DNA of 64,000 nt from Fulvivirga marina (GTDB taxonomy: Bacteria; Bacteroidota; Bacteroidia; Cytophagales; Cyclobacteriaceae). Where the stretch lies: positions 594,833-658,832 of the forward strand of contig NZ_JAEUGD010000066.1 in assembly GCF_016775155.1 (NCBI RefSeq), read 5' to 3'. The notes under the pieces were generated by a model. It ran no database searches. It was not told where the DNA came from and saw nothing but the letters and a program-made list of their open reading frames with translations. This document shows, piece by piece, positions 8,635 through 17,903 of this stretch. Position numbers and translations under genes: made by a program. Position 1 is the first letter of the stretch. Every line of letters starts with the position of its first letter.

Positions 8635-8793
8635 ATTCTCAGACTATCCAGCATTTTATACCTTGGGTATGACCCTATAGCAAATGCTCAACCTGTGCAG
8701 TATCACACCATGTACTGGTCGAAAAAGGGCATCAAAACAGGGTCAAGCATGAGTATATACCGCATTTAAAAAAGCTGGTTACCTGTAAGGTGG

Positions 8794-10773
8794 CTAAATC
8801 TTAACGTGTTTGTTAAACTCGGATATTGCCTGAGGGGTACCCATTATAAAAATGATATCATCCTGAAGCACTTGGGTTTCCTTTGTAATGTTGATTTGAA
8901 AATCACCATCACGTTGTATGGCAATTAGGGTAATGCCATATTTATGTCTAACGCCAGACTCTTCAAGAGTTTTTCCAACAATATCATTATCAGATTGCTT
9001 CACTGAAAGTGAGCTTATCCGTAGGTTGGGAATGTGCAAACTCGCTGCAGCCATACCTTTTGGTCTAAGCATTTGGTTACCATCACTACGAATATCACTA
9101 ACAAAGTTCTCAATTTCTTCCTCAGGAACCAGGTACTTGTTCAACACCCGTGTAAATATTTCAATTGAAGTTTCAAATTCTTCTGATATAACCTCATCGG
9201 CCCCAAGGCGGAGTACACCCTCCACTTCCGTTTCATACCGTGTCCGTAAAATAATATAAACAGTTTTACAAATGTCCCTGATTGCCGTCACAATCTTCTT
9301 ACTCGCCGCTGGATCAGAAATAGCGATAACAGCTACCCTGGCACTCCATATGTTGACATGCTCAAGTATGAATGGGCTAACAGCATCTCCAAAAAGTATT
9401 GGCTCTCCTTTAGCTTTTTCAGCCTTAACTGTTTCTGCATTCATCTCGATGATCACATAAGGGATATTGGCCCGTTTTGCCACGGCGGCTACATTTCTGC
9501 CATTTATACCAAATCCAATGATCACTATATGATCCTTCATTGCATTTTCTCCCTCCGACTCTCCTCCTACATCGTTCCAATAATTGAACCTGGCCAACCC
9601 TCTTGATAGCTGGGTACTGGAGAACAGGTTAATTATATTTCCTGAAGCCATAAACACTAATGGGGTGATGCCCATTGATAATATCGAAATAGATAAAAAA
9701 TATTGGTTAGTACCTGAATCGATCAGTCCATTTTCAATACCAACCTTGGAAAGAATAAAAGCAAACTCCCCTACTTGGAAAAGGGCCAAACCTGTTAAAA
9801 TAGAAACTCTTGGTGGGTATTTTAAAACGGCTCCCGCAAGCGTAGCGATCAGTCCTTTAATGATGAAGACCACCACTGTAAAACCAAGAATAGGAAAAAG
9901 ATGCTGATAAAAAAATGAAACATCCAGCAGCATACCTATAGACACAAAGAAAAAACTTGTAAATATCTCCCGAAAAGGCAACACTTGACTGGTAGCTTGG
10001 TGACTATATTCAGACTCAGAAATAATCAAACCCGCAATAAAAGCTCCAAGTGCCAGTGACAGTCCGATACTGGAAGTTAACCATGCAACGGCCAAACAGG
10101 ACACTACAATGGTGAGGATAAACAGCTCCCGACTTCTGGTTTTAGCCACTTCATACAAAAGTCTGGGAAAAATGTACCGTGCAGCCAACACCACCAGCCC
10201 AATAACAAAAAGTGTTTTTAAAGCCAAAGATAACAAGGTGAACGCCACATCATCAGTCCTCCCTGAAAGTATCGGTGCCAACAACATCATTGGCACTACT
10301 ATGATATCCTGAAATATCAGAATAGCCAGTGATATTTTACCATGAGGGCTGTTGATCTCACTTCTACTTTGTAAGAGGTTGAGGACAATAGCTGTACTAC
10401 TTAATGAAAAAAGAAACCCTATAAAGACTGCCTTTGTTAAAGAGTAGTCCATCAGGTAAGCTATTAAAGAGGCTACGGCAATGGTTACGAAGACCTGAAA
10501 GCTCCCTCCCAGGAAAACCGCTTTTTTAATGGCCGCCAGGCTCTTCAGAGAAAACTCCAGACCAATAATAAACAATAGTAGGATAACCCCTATCTCAGAG
10601 AGTATTTCTACTTCATGAGAAGCTTCAACAAGACTAAGACCATGTGGTCCAGCCACAACGCCTGTTATTAAAAAACCAAGTATGGTTGGTAGTTTTAACC
10701 TTTGGAATATCAGGATAACAACCACTGAAAGGCCGAGTATAACTATGACATCCTGTAATAAAGGTATTTCCAT
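8794..10773 (-). CDS. Kef-type cation:proton antiporter with TrkA domains (CPA2)
   Basis: 659 residues. The N-terminal 390 residues hold about a dozen hydrophobic segments of the Na+/H+ exchanger fold. A Rossmann RCK/TrkA-N domain begins near residue 410 with the nucleotide-binding motif IVIIGFGINGRN, and a TrkA-C domain forms the last 90 residues (ending in QDDIIFIMGTPQAI). This layout is that of KefB/KefC-like potassium or sodium/proton antiporters gated by NAD(H) or other ligands. Single gene, 70 bp from the next start. The transported ion cannot be fixed from sequence. Confidence 0.93.
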   Translation of the reverse strand: MEIPLLQDVIVILGLSVVVILIFQRLKLPTILGFLITGVVAGPHGLSLVEASHEVEILSEIGVILLLFIIGLEFSLKSLAAIKKAVFLGGSFQVFVTIAVASLIAYLMDYSLTKAVFIGFLFSLSSTAIVLNLLQSRSEINSPHGKISLAILIFQDIIVVPMMLLAPILSGRTDDVAFTLLSLALKTLFVIGLVVLAARYIFPRLLYEVAKTRSRELFILTIVVSCLAVAWLTSSIGLSLALGAFIAGLIISESEYSHQATSQVLPFREIFTSFFFVSIGMLLDVSFFYQHLFPILGFTVVVFIIKGLIATLAGAVLKYPPRVSILTGLALFQVGEFAFILSKVGIENGLIDSGTNQYFLSISILSMGITPLVFMASGNIINLFSSTQLSRGLARFNYWNDVGGESEGENAMKDHIVIIGFGINGRNVAAVAKRANIPYVIIEMNAETVKAEKAKGEPILFGDAVSPFILEHVNIWSARVAVIAISDPAASKKIVTAIRDICKTVYIILRTRYETEVEGVLRLGADEVISEEFETSIEIFTRVLNKYLVPEEEIENFVSDIRSDGNQMLRPKGMAAASLHIPNLRISSLSVKQSDNDIVGKTLEESGVRHKYGITLIAIQRDGDFQINITKETQVLQDDIIFIMGTPQAISEFNKHVKI

Positions 10774-10843
10774 GTATAATTATTTATTCCCCAACTATTG
10801 GAGGCACCCTAGCTTAACACAGGGTAGATTTTTACATTATTCT

Positions 10844-11764
10844 CTAAAACGAGAACCTACTTTGAAAATGCTTAAGCTCTTCCATCAGGCTTATAGGCTC
10901 TGGCAATGACAAAGCTTTGTTCAGTATCTGATTAGGTTGCACTCTTAGCTCTCTCAATTTCAAGTGCTGGTTAACAAAAATAAACTCGAGTTCCGGTATC
11001 ATCTGCTTGAGCGTATCCACAATATCCAATATCTTCAAATCTCTGTTAACCAGGTTATAAACACCGGTTTGAAGCGGCCCATCCAACACATGTGATAGTG
11101 CCTGAGCTACATGGTCAATATGAATAAATGACCTGCGTTGTCTACCATCACCATGAATGGTGATCCTTTTATAGAAATTGGCTTCAAATACAAACTTATT
11201 GATCACTGCATCAAAGCGCATGCTTCGATTGTAACCATACACATTACCACACCTAAAAATATAAGTATCAATTTTATCACTTAGCCTTCCTACATGCTCC
11301 TCCCCTCTCATTTTAGATATTCCGTAAAACGTTTTTGGGTTTGGAGTAGCTGCTTCTTCAACAGATGATTTAGAAGAACCATAAACACCAGTGCTACTGG
11401 TAAAAATAAATTTTTTAACATCACTTTCCTCTACAGCATATACCAACTCCGCGGTCCCCCAATGGTTTACCTGCTCATAAAAATGAGGATCCGTATCAGC
11501 AAAGGGAGTAGTCACTTTAGCTGCAAGATGGTAAACTACGTCTACTCCTTTCAATACCTTTTTAAGAAACCGGGAATCCAGCAACTCCCCTTTAACAAAG
11601 CTGATACGCTCAGGGTTACTGAAATTATGTCCTAAAAATAAATTATAGTTTGCCCGACTGAGATTATCATAAATTATTATTTCTTCAACATCTTCTCTTT
11701 GGGTGAGTACATTTACCAGTTCGGTACCTATATATCCGGCACCTCCAGTGATCAGAATTTTCAT
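10844..11764 (-). CDS. NAD-dependent epimerase/dehydratase (extended SDR)
   Basis: 306 residues. Rossmann dinucleotide motif GGAGYIG at residues 7-13, the active-site YxxxK in FYGISKMRGE, and an upstream serine/threonine pair in FTSSTGVYG. The C-terminal half has the RRSFIHIDHVAQAL region typical of nucleotide-sugar epimerases and dehydratases. It probably acts on a nucleotide sugar in envelope glycan synthesis. No sugar genes flank it, so the exact substrate is open. Full length, no anomalies. Confidence 0.9.
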   Translation of the reverse strand: MKILITGGAGYIGTELVNVLTQREDVEEIIIYDNLSRANYNLFLGHNFSNPERISFVKGELLDSRFLKKVLKGVDVVYHLAAKVTTPFADTDPHFYEQVNHWGTAELVYAVEESDVKKFIFTSSTGVYGSSKSSVEEAATPNPKTFYGISKMRGEEHVGRLSDKIDTYIFRCGNVYGYNRSMRFDAVINKFVFEANFYKRITIHGDGRQRRSFIHIDHVAQALSHVLDGPLQTGVYNLVNRDLKILDIVDTLKQMIPELEFIFVNQHLKLRELRVQPNQILNKALSLPEPISLMEELKHFQSRFSF

Positions 11765-11848
11765 TTATAAAGTCATTTAAAAAATAATAGGGTAAAACTG
11801 GCTCAGCAATTACCCTTAACTGAAAGCCATACTTGATATCACCTCTAT

Positions 11849-12526
11849 TTACTTAACTAAATCAGTATGTAGACCGCACTCGGTTTTACTCATTCCATAC
11901 CATCGAGCCTCCCTCTCCATCATTTCAGGATCAACCTTTCGTGTACATGGTTCGCAACCAATGCTGAGGTAACCCGAATTTTCGAGTGGATGCTTTGGCA
12001 GGTTATATTCCTTCTGATACTGATAGATCATCTTAGCGTTCCAATCCAGCATCGGGTGAAACCTAATAGTACCATGCGGCGCTGGTTGTTCCATTTTCAT
12101 AGCCTTGCGCACAGCACTCTGATCTGCTCTTACACCATTGATCCAGATGTCATTTTGCATCAAAAGCGCATCTACAGGCTGAGTCTTATTCAAATAACAG
12201 CAATGATCCGGATCTGATGTAAAAAGAAGTCTGCCATCAGTTCCTCGCTGCATAAATTTAGGAGTATTAGACCTGAGATCAATAACCTCAAGGCCAAATT
12301 CCTGTGACACTCTATCCTTAAACTCTACCGTTTCAGGAAAATGATACCCAGTATTAATAAATACTACCTGAATGTCTTTATTGATCCTACTAATTATATG
12401 CAATAGTACAATACTGTGAGACTGAAAAGAAGAGGTGGTAAACATCTTCTTCCCTTCCGATGCATATTTCTCAAATTGCTCTTTTATCCCTTCAAATGTC
12501 ACCTTAGTATAGCCATTAGTGTTCAA
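11849..12526 (-). CDS. cysH: phosphoadenylyl- or adenylyl-sulfate reductase
   Basis: Reduces activated sulfate to sulfite. The PP-loop region is TTSSFQSHS. Two cysteine pairs (CCYLNK and GCEPCTRK) mark the 4Fe-4S-binding APS-reductase type, and the C-terminal ECGLH holds the catalytic cysteine. The frame extends to a TTG at 12526, giving 225 residues. A TAnnTTTG-like box (TATCTTTG, 12528-12535 on this strand) lies directly before that codon, so the true start may be further in, for example GTG at 12502. No other sulfate-assimilation gene is in the window. Confidence 0.92.
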   Translation of the reverse strand: MNTNGYTKVTFEGIKEQFEKYASEGKKMFTTSSFQSHSIVLLHIISRINKDIQVVFINTGYHFPETVEFKDRVSQEFGLEVIDLRSNTPKFMQRGTDGRLLFTSDPDHCCYLNKTQPVDALLMQNDIWINGVRADQSAVRKAMKMEQPAPHGTIRFHPMLDWNAKMIYQYQKEYNLPKHPLENSGYLSIGCEPCTRKVDPEMMEREARWYGMSKTECGLHTDLVK

Positions 12527-12793
12527 CCAAAGATATCCAAATGCTACTCAAAAGAAATGAAATTGAGGAACTTATTGATCAAATCGACTAAAATTTTTAT
12601 ACTCCTCAAAAAGTGCGGTTATTATCTATTCTTCTTACCTATTTTTAGTTATAAGCTTTAATACTAAGGCGCAGGGTAAGCTGACTTTTCTGCTTAGGAA
12701 AAGCCTAAGATTACATTTCAAAGTTGAGGACTAATGTTTTATCAATACAGCTAGTTTCTCTTTTAAAGCAAAGGTTCTCTAAGGATACCCAAT

Positions 12794-13894
12794 TTAAACC
12801 TGATCCTTATCAAGCTGTTGTATCCAGTTTTTAATCAGCTTTATACCTTCTTCATGTACAGTGGAACGTCCCAATTCTGGCATCATAATGGCTGGGTCAT
12901 TAGACTGCATTCTATAAATAAGAATGGACTCATTTGGCTCCCCTGGCACAATATCATATTTTAAACCACCACTACCCTTTCCAGCAGCAACGGGCGCCTT
13001 AAAAATACCCATTGCATGGGCCTCATGTGCCTCGGTAGTTAGATCAAGACCGGAGTTTTTTGCTGGACCATCACTTCTGTGGCAATGCCCACAATTGATC
13101 TCCAGATAAGCTCTGGCTCGCTGTTCAAGACTCTCTGTATCATTCTCCCATTGCACCAGTGTCGGCCATTGGTCTGCCGGAGGTGCATTTTTTAGCCACT
13201 TTTTGTTAACCAATTTGGCCAGTTGATTATCTCCATCCTGGCCTAACTTATTCAACTGTCTCGCAGAAGGGCCTATTGGCGTTATTTTACCTTTTCTATC
13301 GTGGCAGCTTTTACATTGTAGCATGTTGGGAACAGCGTAATCGATAGTACCCTGAGAAACTAACTGCAAAGGCACTTTTTTTCCTGTGATTTCAATAAAA
13401 GCATCGGTCTGTTCGTCATTCCATATATAAACAAGGGCCTTCCAACCTTCCGGCTCATTAACCAAAAGGCGCGTTTCTATTATTCCTCCTTTCCCTCCTG
13501 TAAGTTGCTCACCTGAGTAGTGAAAGTTCTTGATTAGAATGGTCCCTTCAGGAAATTCCAGCACTTCATCATCATTATAAATGATCTCTTTACTCTCTGG
13601 CAGATATATAAATCTCTTTTTCAAAGCATAATCCGTAAATAAAGGACTATTGATGTCATAAGGAAAAACTCGATCACCAGGATTCAGGTCTGCCAGTTTT
13701 CCTTCAAAAAAATTATAGTCAGAGAGTTTTGCCTTACCATATTTAACGTAGCTAGCTGTATCTGGCATTTGCCATGCCAATTCATGAGTCATAGCGGTGG
13801 CTTGCTGCTCGTTTTCGGTAGTATTCGCCACTTCACCTCCACATGATGTCAACATCATGAGTCCAACAAGGGCCAATCCCAGTAATAACTTCAT
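12794..13894 (-). CDS. SO2930-type diheme c-type cytochrome lipoprotein (TIGR03806-like)
   Basis: 366 residues from the chosen ATG at 13894. That start gives a clean lipoprotein signal (MKLLLGLALVGL then MLTSC lipobox). A longer frame from 13960 adds 22 residues that overlap the upstream gene and are unlikely. Two haem c motifs are visible, CKSCH at about 194-198 and CGHCH at about 268-272, so it is a periplasm-facing electron carrier. A Met-rich segment (SNDPAIMMPE) near the C-terminus could supply an axial ligand. It follows the beta-helix gene by 4 nt; these two families are known as a conserved pair of unknown function. Confidence 0.88.
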   Translation of the reverse strand: MKLLLGLALVGLMMLTSCGGEVANTTENEQQATAMTHELAWQMPDTASYVKYGKAKLSDYNFFEGKLADLNPGDRVFPYDINSPLFTDYALKKRFIYLPESKEIIYNDDEVLEFPEGTILIKNFHYSGEQLTGGKGGIIETRLLVNEPEGWKALVYIWNDEQTDAFIEITGKKVPLQLVSQGTIDYAVPNMLQCKSCHDRKGKITPIGPSARQLNKLGQDGDNQLAKLVNKKWLKNAPPADQWPTLVQWENDTESLEQRARAYLEINCGHCHRSDGPAKNSGLDLTTEAHEAHAMGIFKAPVAAGKGSGGLKYDIVPGEPNESILIYRMQSNDPAIMMPELGRSTVHEEGIKLIKNWIQQLDKDQV

Positions 13895-13898
13895 AATC

Positions 13899-15161
13899 TT
13901 ATAACTTGCAATTAAATATTTCAGGATAGCTTTTGAGATTATCAAAATCATTTGCGGCATCTAAATCGGTCGTCTTCACCGACTCCTCTTCCTGGATACA
14001 TATTCTATACTCTTCGTTGATAGAGCCATCATCAGAGAGGTATGCCTCTGAACGTATGCCATCCCAGGCAATGTCTGGTAAGGAAAATCCAAAATTGAAC
14101 ACAAAAAGTTTCCCAAAATCATTATTCAGAGCGGGGAGCCAGTAAGATGACTCAATCCTATTATCATGCGTGTAGATTTTTCTAGGATACGGGTTGTAGT
14201 TTTTATCCTGCTTGTAATTGTTATTTACCGTCTGTGCTGAGCCAACACCATCTGCTTCTTCAGAAGTTTCTCCTGAAATAGCTGCTACGAGTTCGTAACT
14301 GATAATGGCTATACCTATGGTCTTATTATCGGTAATCTCATTGTCGTAAAGCTCCACCCCTTCTGTGGCCAATATTATCATACCTGTACCCTTTGGTACA
14401 ACTCCAACAATATTGCCTGCCGGCGCAAAATTTTCAAAGTTGTTCTCATAAACCTTATTATTATACACTTTTATATTTTTACCATACCGGGTTAAACCGG
14501 GTAAATCAAATACAAGAATTCCTCCCGTATTATGATAAGCCACATTATCGTAAATCTCTACATTTTCTGAGTTTTCACTTTCTATACCTGCCACATTCCA
14601 GTACACTTCGTTATTTCTTATAATCACACCTTCTGACTGTCCTACATAAACACCAGCATCACTGGCACCTATTACAATACATTCTTCAATCAGCACGTTT
14701 TTACAGATTACCGGATAAAGCCCATATGCTCCATTCTCCTCAGACACCTCACCAGTCCATGCAGACTTCACCCGCCTGAAGGTAATACCATCTGTATCTG
14801 TAACTTTGATATTATCACCGGCAGCATCTTCAATAGAAAGGTCCTCAATAGTGATATTCTCACAGTTCGCAACTCTTATACCTTCAGCCCCCTCTTTCTG
14901 GTCTTTAAATGATAATATAGTTTTATCTATACCTTGCCCCTTTATAGTCACATGCTTCTTTCCTTCCAGAATCAGGCTGCCACTAAATAGAAATTGTCCT
15001 TCAGGAAGCTCGATAACGGAACTGTCCTCTGCCATGATAAATTCAGAAAGCAACTGCTGCTGCTTATCTTCAAAGTTTCTTTCGGGTAGGTATTCGGCAG
15101 GTTGATCACATGAAAAAGTTATTGCAGCAATAGCAATAACCAGAGATAGTCTTCTAATCAC
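13899..15161 (-). CDS. parallel beta-helix repeat lipoprotein (TIGR03805-like)
   Basis: 420 residues. Signal with lipobox near residue 18 (AITFSC). Residues about 70-290 carry right-handed beta-helix repeats, seen as recurring segments such as ENITIEDLSIEDA, GVIIRNNEVYWN and NVEIYDNVAYHN. Beta-helix proteins of this kind often bind or cleave polysaccharide, but no lyase active site is recognisable. It is followed at once by the diheme cytochrome, forming the known TIGR03805/TIGR03806 pairing. Function is unknown. Confidence 0.86.
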   Translation of the reverse strand: MIRRLSLVIAIAAITFSCDQPAEYLPERNFEDKQQQLLSEFIMAEDSSVIELPEGQFLFSGSLILEGKKHVTIKGQGIDKTILSFKDQKEGAEGIRVANCENITIEDLSIEDAAGDNIKVTDTDGITFRRVKSAWTGEVSEENGAYGLYPVICKNVLIEECIVIGASDAGVYVGQSEGVIIRNNEVYWNVAGIESENSENVEIYDNVAYHNTGGILVFDLPGLTRYGKNIKVYNNKVYENNFENFAPAGNIVGVVPKGTGMIILATEGVELYDNEITDNKTIGIAIISYELVAAISGETSEEADGVGSAQTVNNNYKQDKNYNPYPRKIYTHDNRIESSYWLPALNNDFGKLFVFNFGFSLPDIAWDGIRSEAYLSDDGSINEEYRICIQEEESVKTTDLDAANDFDNLKSYPEIFNCKL

Positions 15162-15332
15162 AGGTTTTTCAATTTATTTATAAATAATTATTACTTTGAG
15201 AAATAATTAATCCGGATACTGCAAAGTAAAATGACACTTTGAACAGGCTCCGGATGTCTACTAACGCCAATATATTGAATATTTAAACAAAATCGATAGG
15301 CAAACCTGCGAGATTTCGACACTTGTAAGATT

Positions 15333-16421
15333 ATGTTATCGAATGAACCAATTAATATGAGTAAACCTTTATCCCCATTCACCTGCTCGTACTCTCCTAA
15401 TCTACCGGAACTACTCAATCAATTAAATTGCACCGTAGCTATCAGCACCTACCAGGCAGGGAAGGTAATACTAATCAGTGCCATGAATAACAATAACCTT
15501 ATTCAGCTACCTCGAAACTTTCAGAAGCCAATGGGGATGGCTTTCAACGGTAAAAAAATGGCAATAGCTACCAAAGATGAAGTTATTATTCTTGCCAATT
15601 CTCCAGAAATGGCTCCAAACTACCCTAACCAGCCCAACACCTATGATTCGCTGTATTTACCGCGTGTTACATACTATTCGGGAGCTATTGATATTCATGA
15701 CCTTGAATGGGTTGATGGCAAGTTATGGGCAGTAAACACTTTGTTCTCCTGCCTCGTAACACTGGATGAAGATTATAGCTTTAAACCTGTATGGAAACCT
15801 CCCTTCGTAACAACATATGCTCCGAGTGACTTTTGCCACCTGAACGGACTGGCTATGGAAAATGGAAGGCCCAAATTTACAAGTGCACTGGGTGATGGGA
15901 ATACTACCGAGAGCTGGCGTACCGGCAAAGCCAGTGGTGGAATAATTATTGATGTTGAAACCGACGAGATAATAACCAGAAATCTCGCCATGCCTCATTC
16001 ACCTAGAATTTATGAAGGTGAACTATTCACCCTGCTATCGGCTACCGGAGAATTGATAAGGATAGATACCAATACAGGTAAGTATGATGTCATTAAAAAA
16101 TTTGATGGTTTTGTAAGAGGTATGGTCAGACATGGTGACTACCTTTTTATCGGACTATCTAAATTAAGAGAAACTAGCTCTACATTTCGAGATCTACCAA
16201 TTGCCAAAAGGTCGTTGTTCTGTGGCATAATGGTTTTACATTTGCCAACAGCAGGTATTGTTGGTCATATTAAATATGAAAACAGTGTTGAGGAAATATA
16301 CGATGTAAAGATAATGGCAGGCAGCAGACGTCCTGGATTACTCAACCATGAAAGCGCCAATCACAAAGTGGCTATAACATCACCTGTTGGAGATTTCTGG
16401 GCTATGAAAAGAGATAACTAG
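15333..16421 (+). CDS. TIGR03032-family (DUF4915-like) protein
   Basis: 362 residues. Recognised by the opening FTCSYSPNLPELLNQL and STYQAGKVILIS, the HDLEWVDGKLWAVNT block and the late LPIAKRSLFCGI block of this uncharacterised family. The repeated sheet-forming segments suggest a beta-propeller. No signal peptide or membrane segment, so cytoplasmic. An internal ATG at 15357 is an alternative start. It sits 1 nt ahead of an acyl carrier protein gene and is probably co-transcribed with it and the P450 gene, hinting at a role on carrier-bound intermediates. That role is inference. Confidence 0.8.
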   Translation: MLSNEPINMSKPLSPFTCSYSPNLPELLNQLNCTVAISTYQAGKVILISAMNNNNLIQLPRNFQKPMGMAFNGKKMAIATKDEVIILANSPEMAPNYPNQPNTYDSLYLPRVTYYSGAIDIHDLEWVDGKLWAVNTLFSCLVTLDEDYSFKPVWKPPFVTTYAPSDFCHLNGLAMENGRPKFTSALGDGNTTESWRTGKASGGIIIDVETDEIITRNLAMPHSPRIYEGELFTLLSATGELIRIDTNTGKYDVIKKFDGFVRGMVRHGDYLFIGLSKLRETSSTFRDLPIAKRSLFCGIMVLHLPTAGIVGHIKYENSVEEIYDVKIMAGSRRPGLLNHESANHKVAITSPVGDFWAMKRDN

Positions 16422-16422
16422 A

Positions 16423-16683
16423 ATGGTCAAACCAAAGTCACAAGGTGAAATCATAGTTTTCCTGCAAAAGGTAATCGCTGAAGAAACCAAATTGCCTTAC
16501 TCTGATGTTGATGAAAACCTTGGTCTTCACCAGTTCGGACTTGATTCCATCAGCTCGGTATACCTCCTTGAAAAAGTTGAAAACTACTATGGTATTACCA
16601 TCAGTCCATTATACTTCTGGGACTACCCTACCATAAGGCTACTTGCAACTCAAATATTTAAAGAAAACTTTCAACAACAATGA
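16423..16683 (+). CDS. acyl carrier protein (phosphopantetheine-binding)
   Basis: 86 residues, the usual carrier protein size. The phosphopantetheine attachment site is Ser42 in FGLDSISSV. It is more like carrier domains of secondary metabolism than the housekeeping AcpP, which normally has DSLD at this site. The stop codon overlaps the P450 start by 4 nt (ATGA), so the two are translationally coupled. No ketosynthase, adenylation domain or phosphopantetheinyl transferase lies nearby, so loading must come from elsewhere in the genome. Confidence 0.92.
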   Translation: MVKPKSQGEIIVFLQKVIAEETKLPYSDVDENLGLHQFGLDSISSVYLLEKVENYYGITISPLYFWDYPTIRLLATQIFKENFQQQ

Positions 16684-17879
16684 ACCTATGGGTACCGCTG
16701 GATCAGGACAATGTCCGGGATCCCTTTCCAATGTATGCACGCTTAAGACAAGAATCCCCCATTTATAAGGCCCAAACCGGTGAGTGGATCATAAGTTGTT
16801 ACGAAAACGTCAAATATATACTGAAGGATCAACGGTTCAGATCCGGGAACAAGCTGGAATGGATTAATCGCGGTATCACATATTTTAAAAGTAGAGATCG
16901 AGATCTGTCAGCCATTGCAACCGCCATCAACTCATTTTTATTATTAATCAACCCTCCTGAACATACACAAATACGGAAATTCGTTTCCTCTGTATGGGAT
17001 GACAAAGTGGTGGATCAACTTATATTAGAAAATATTGACATTTTACTCGCCACCAGAAGAAGAGGTAGTACTTTAGACATTGTCGATGATCTTGCAAAAC
17101 CCCTTCCCAATATGACAATTTGTAAAATCATGGGAATTACAAATGATGACTATGAAAAGCTCAGCACTCTAAGTAATAATTTGGTGAAAGTGCTAAATCT
17201 ATACAATAGCTTCAAGGACCTGGTAAATATAGACTCCGCATCAAAAAACCTGATTTCGCTATTTAACAAACTATTAAAATCAAAGCAACAAACTCCAGGC
17301 AACGATCTCATCAGTAAATTAATAGTAGCCAATGAACAGGAGAGCGAACCTTTATCAGATGAAGCTCTGATTTCAGTGTTTATATTTCTTTTTATTGCCG
17401 GACAAGAAACTACCATAGGCTTGATAAGCACAGGGCTTATGCACTTATCTAAAAACCCTGATCAGCTAGGTCGGCTCATTGCTCAACCGGAGCTTATGCC
17501 CAATGCAATAGACGAACTCCTGCGATACGATGGCCCTGTTCACCTGCTGGGTAGAATTGCTACTGAAGATGTTGAATTGATCGGCAAGCAAATCAAAAAG
17601 GGAGATACCGTTACCTTATGTCTGGCAAGTGCCAACCGAGATGGTAATTACTTTGAACAACCCGACACCCTTGATTTAACTCGTACCCCAAACCGGCATA
17701 TTGCTTTTGGAAGCGGTATTCACTTCTGCCTTGGTGACTGGCTGGCTAAGAGACAAGGAGCATTAGCAATAGGAAAATTCCTGGAAATGTTCCCTGATTA
17801 CCGCATCAACACCACTAATCCGATTTGGAACAACAACCTTTCTGTCAGAACCTTAAAGTCGCTTCCCTGTCATATATAA
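16680..17879 (+). CDS. cytochrome P450
   Basis: 399 residues, a soluble bacterial class P450. I-helix oxygen-binding motif AGQETT near 240, K-helix ExxR in DELLRYDG, and the haem-binding motif FGSGIHFCLG with the ligand cysteine near 349. It belongs to the CYP107-like group often seen in natural-product pathways, judged by overall look only. Coupling to the acyl carrier gene suggests oxidation of a carrier-bound acyl or aminoacyl substrate, as is known for several P450s. No ferredoxin partner gene is adjacent. Confidence 0.95.
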   Translation: MNLWVPLDQDNVRDPFPMYARLRQESPIYKAQTGEWIISCYENVKYILKDQRFRSGNKLEWINRGITYFKSRDRDLSAIATAINSFLLLINPPEHTQIRKFVSSVWDDKVVDQLILENIDILLATRRRGSTLDIVDDLAKPLPNMTICKIMGITNDDYEKLSTLSNNLVKVLNLYNSFKDLVNIDSASKNLISLFNKLLKSKQQTPGNDLISKLIVANEQESEPLSDEALISVFIFLFIAGQETTIGLISTGLMHLSKNPDQLGRLIAQPELMPNAIDELLRYDGPVHLLGRIATEDVELIGKQIKKGDTVTLCLASANRDGNYFEQPDTLDLTRTPNRHIAFGSGIHFCLGDWLAKRQGALAIGKFLEMFPDYRINTTNPIWNNNLSVRTLKSLPCHI

Positions 17880-17903
17880 TAATAGAAATTGTTTTCTTAA
17901 GAA

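Noticed and set aside
12527-12793. Possible small gene in the gap between cysH and the diheme cytochrome gene
   Set aside because: The only frames are short, hydrophobic, AT-rich and partly overlap cysH on the other strand.
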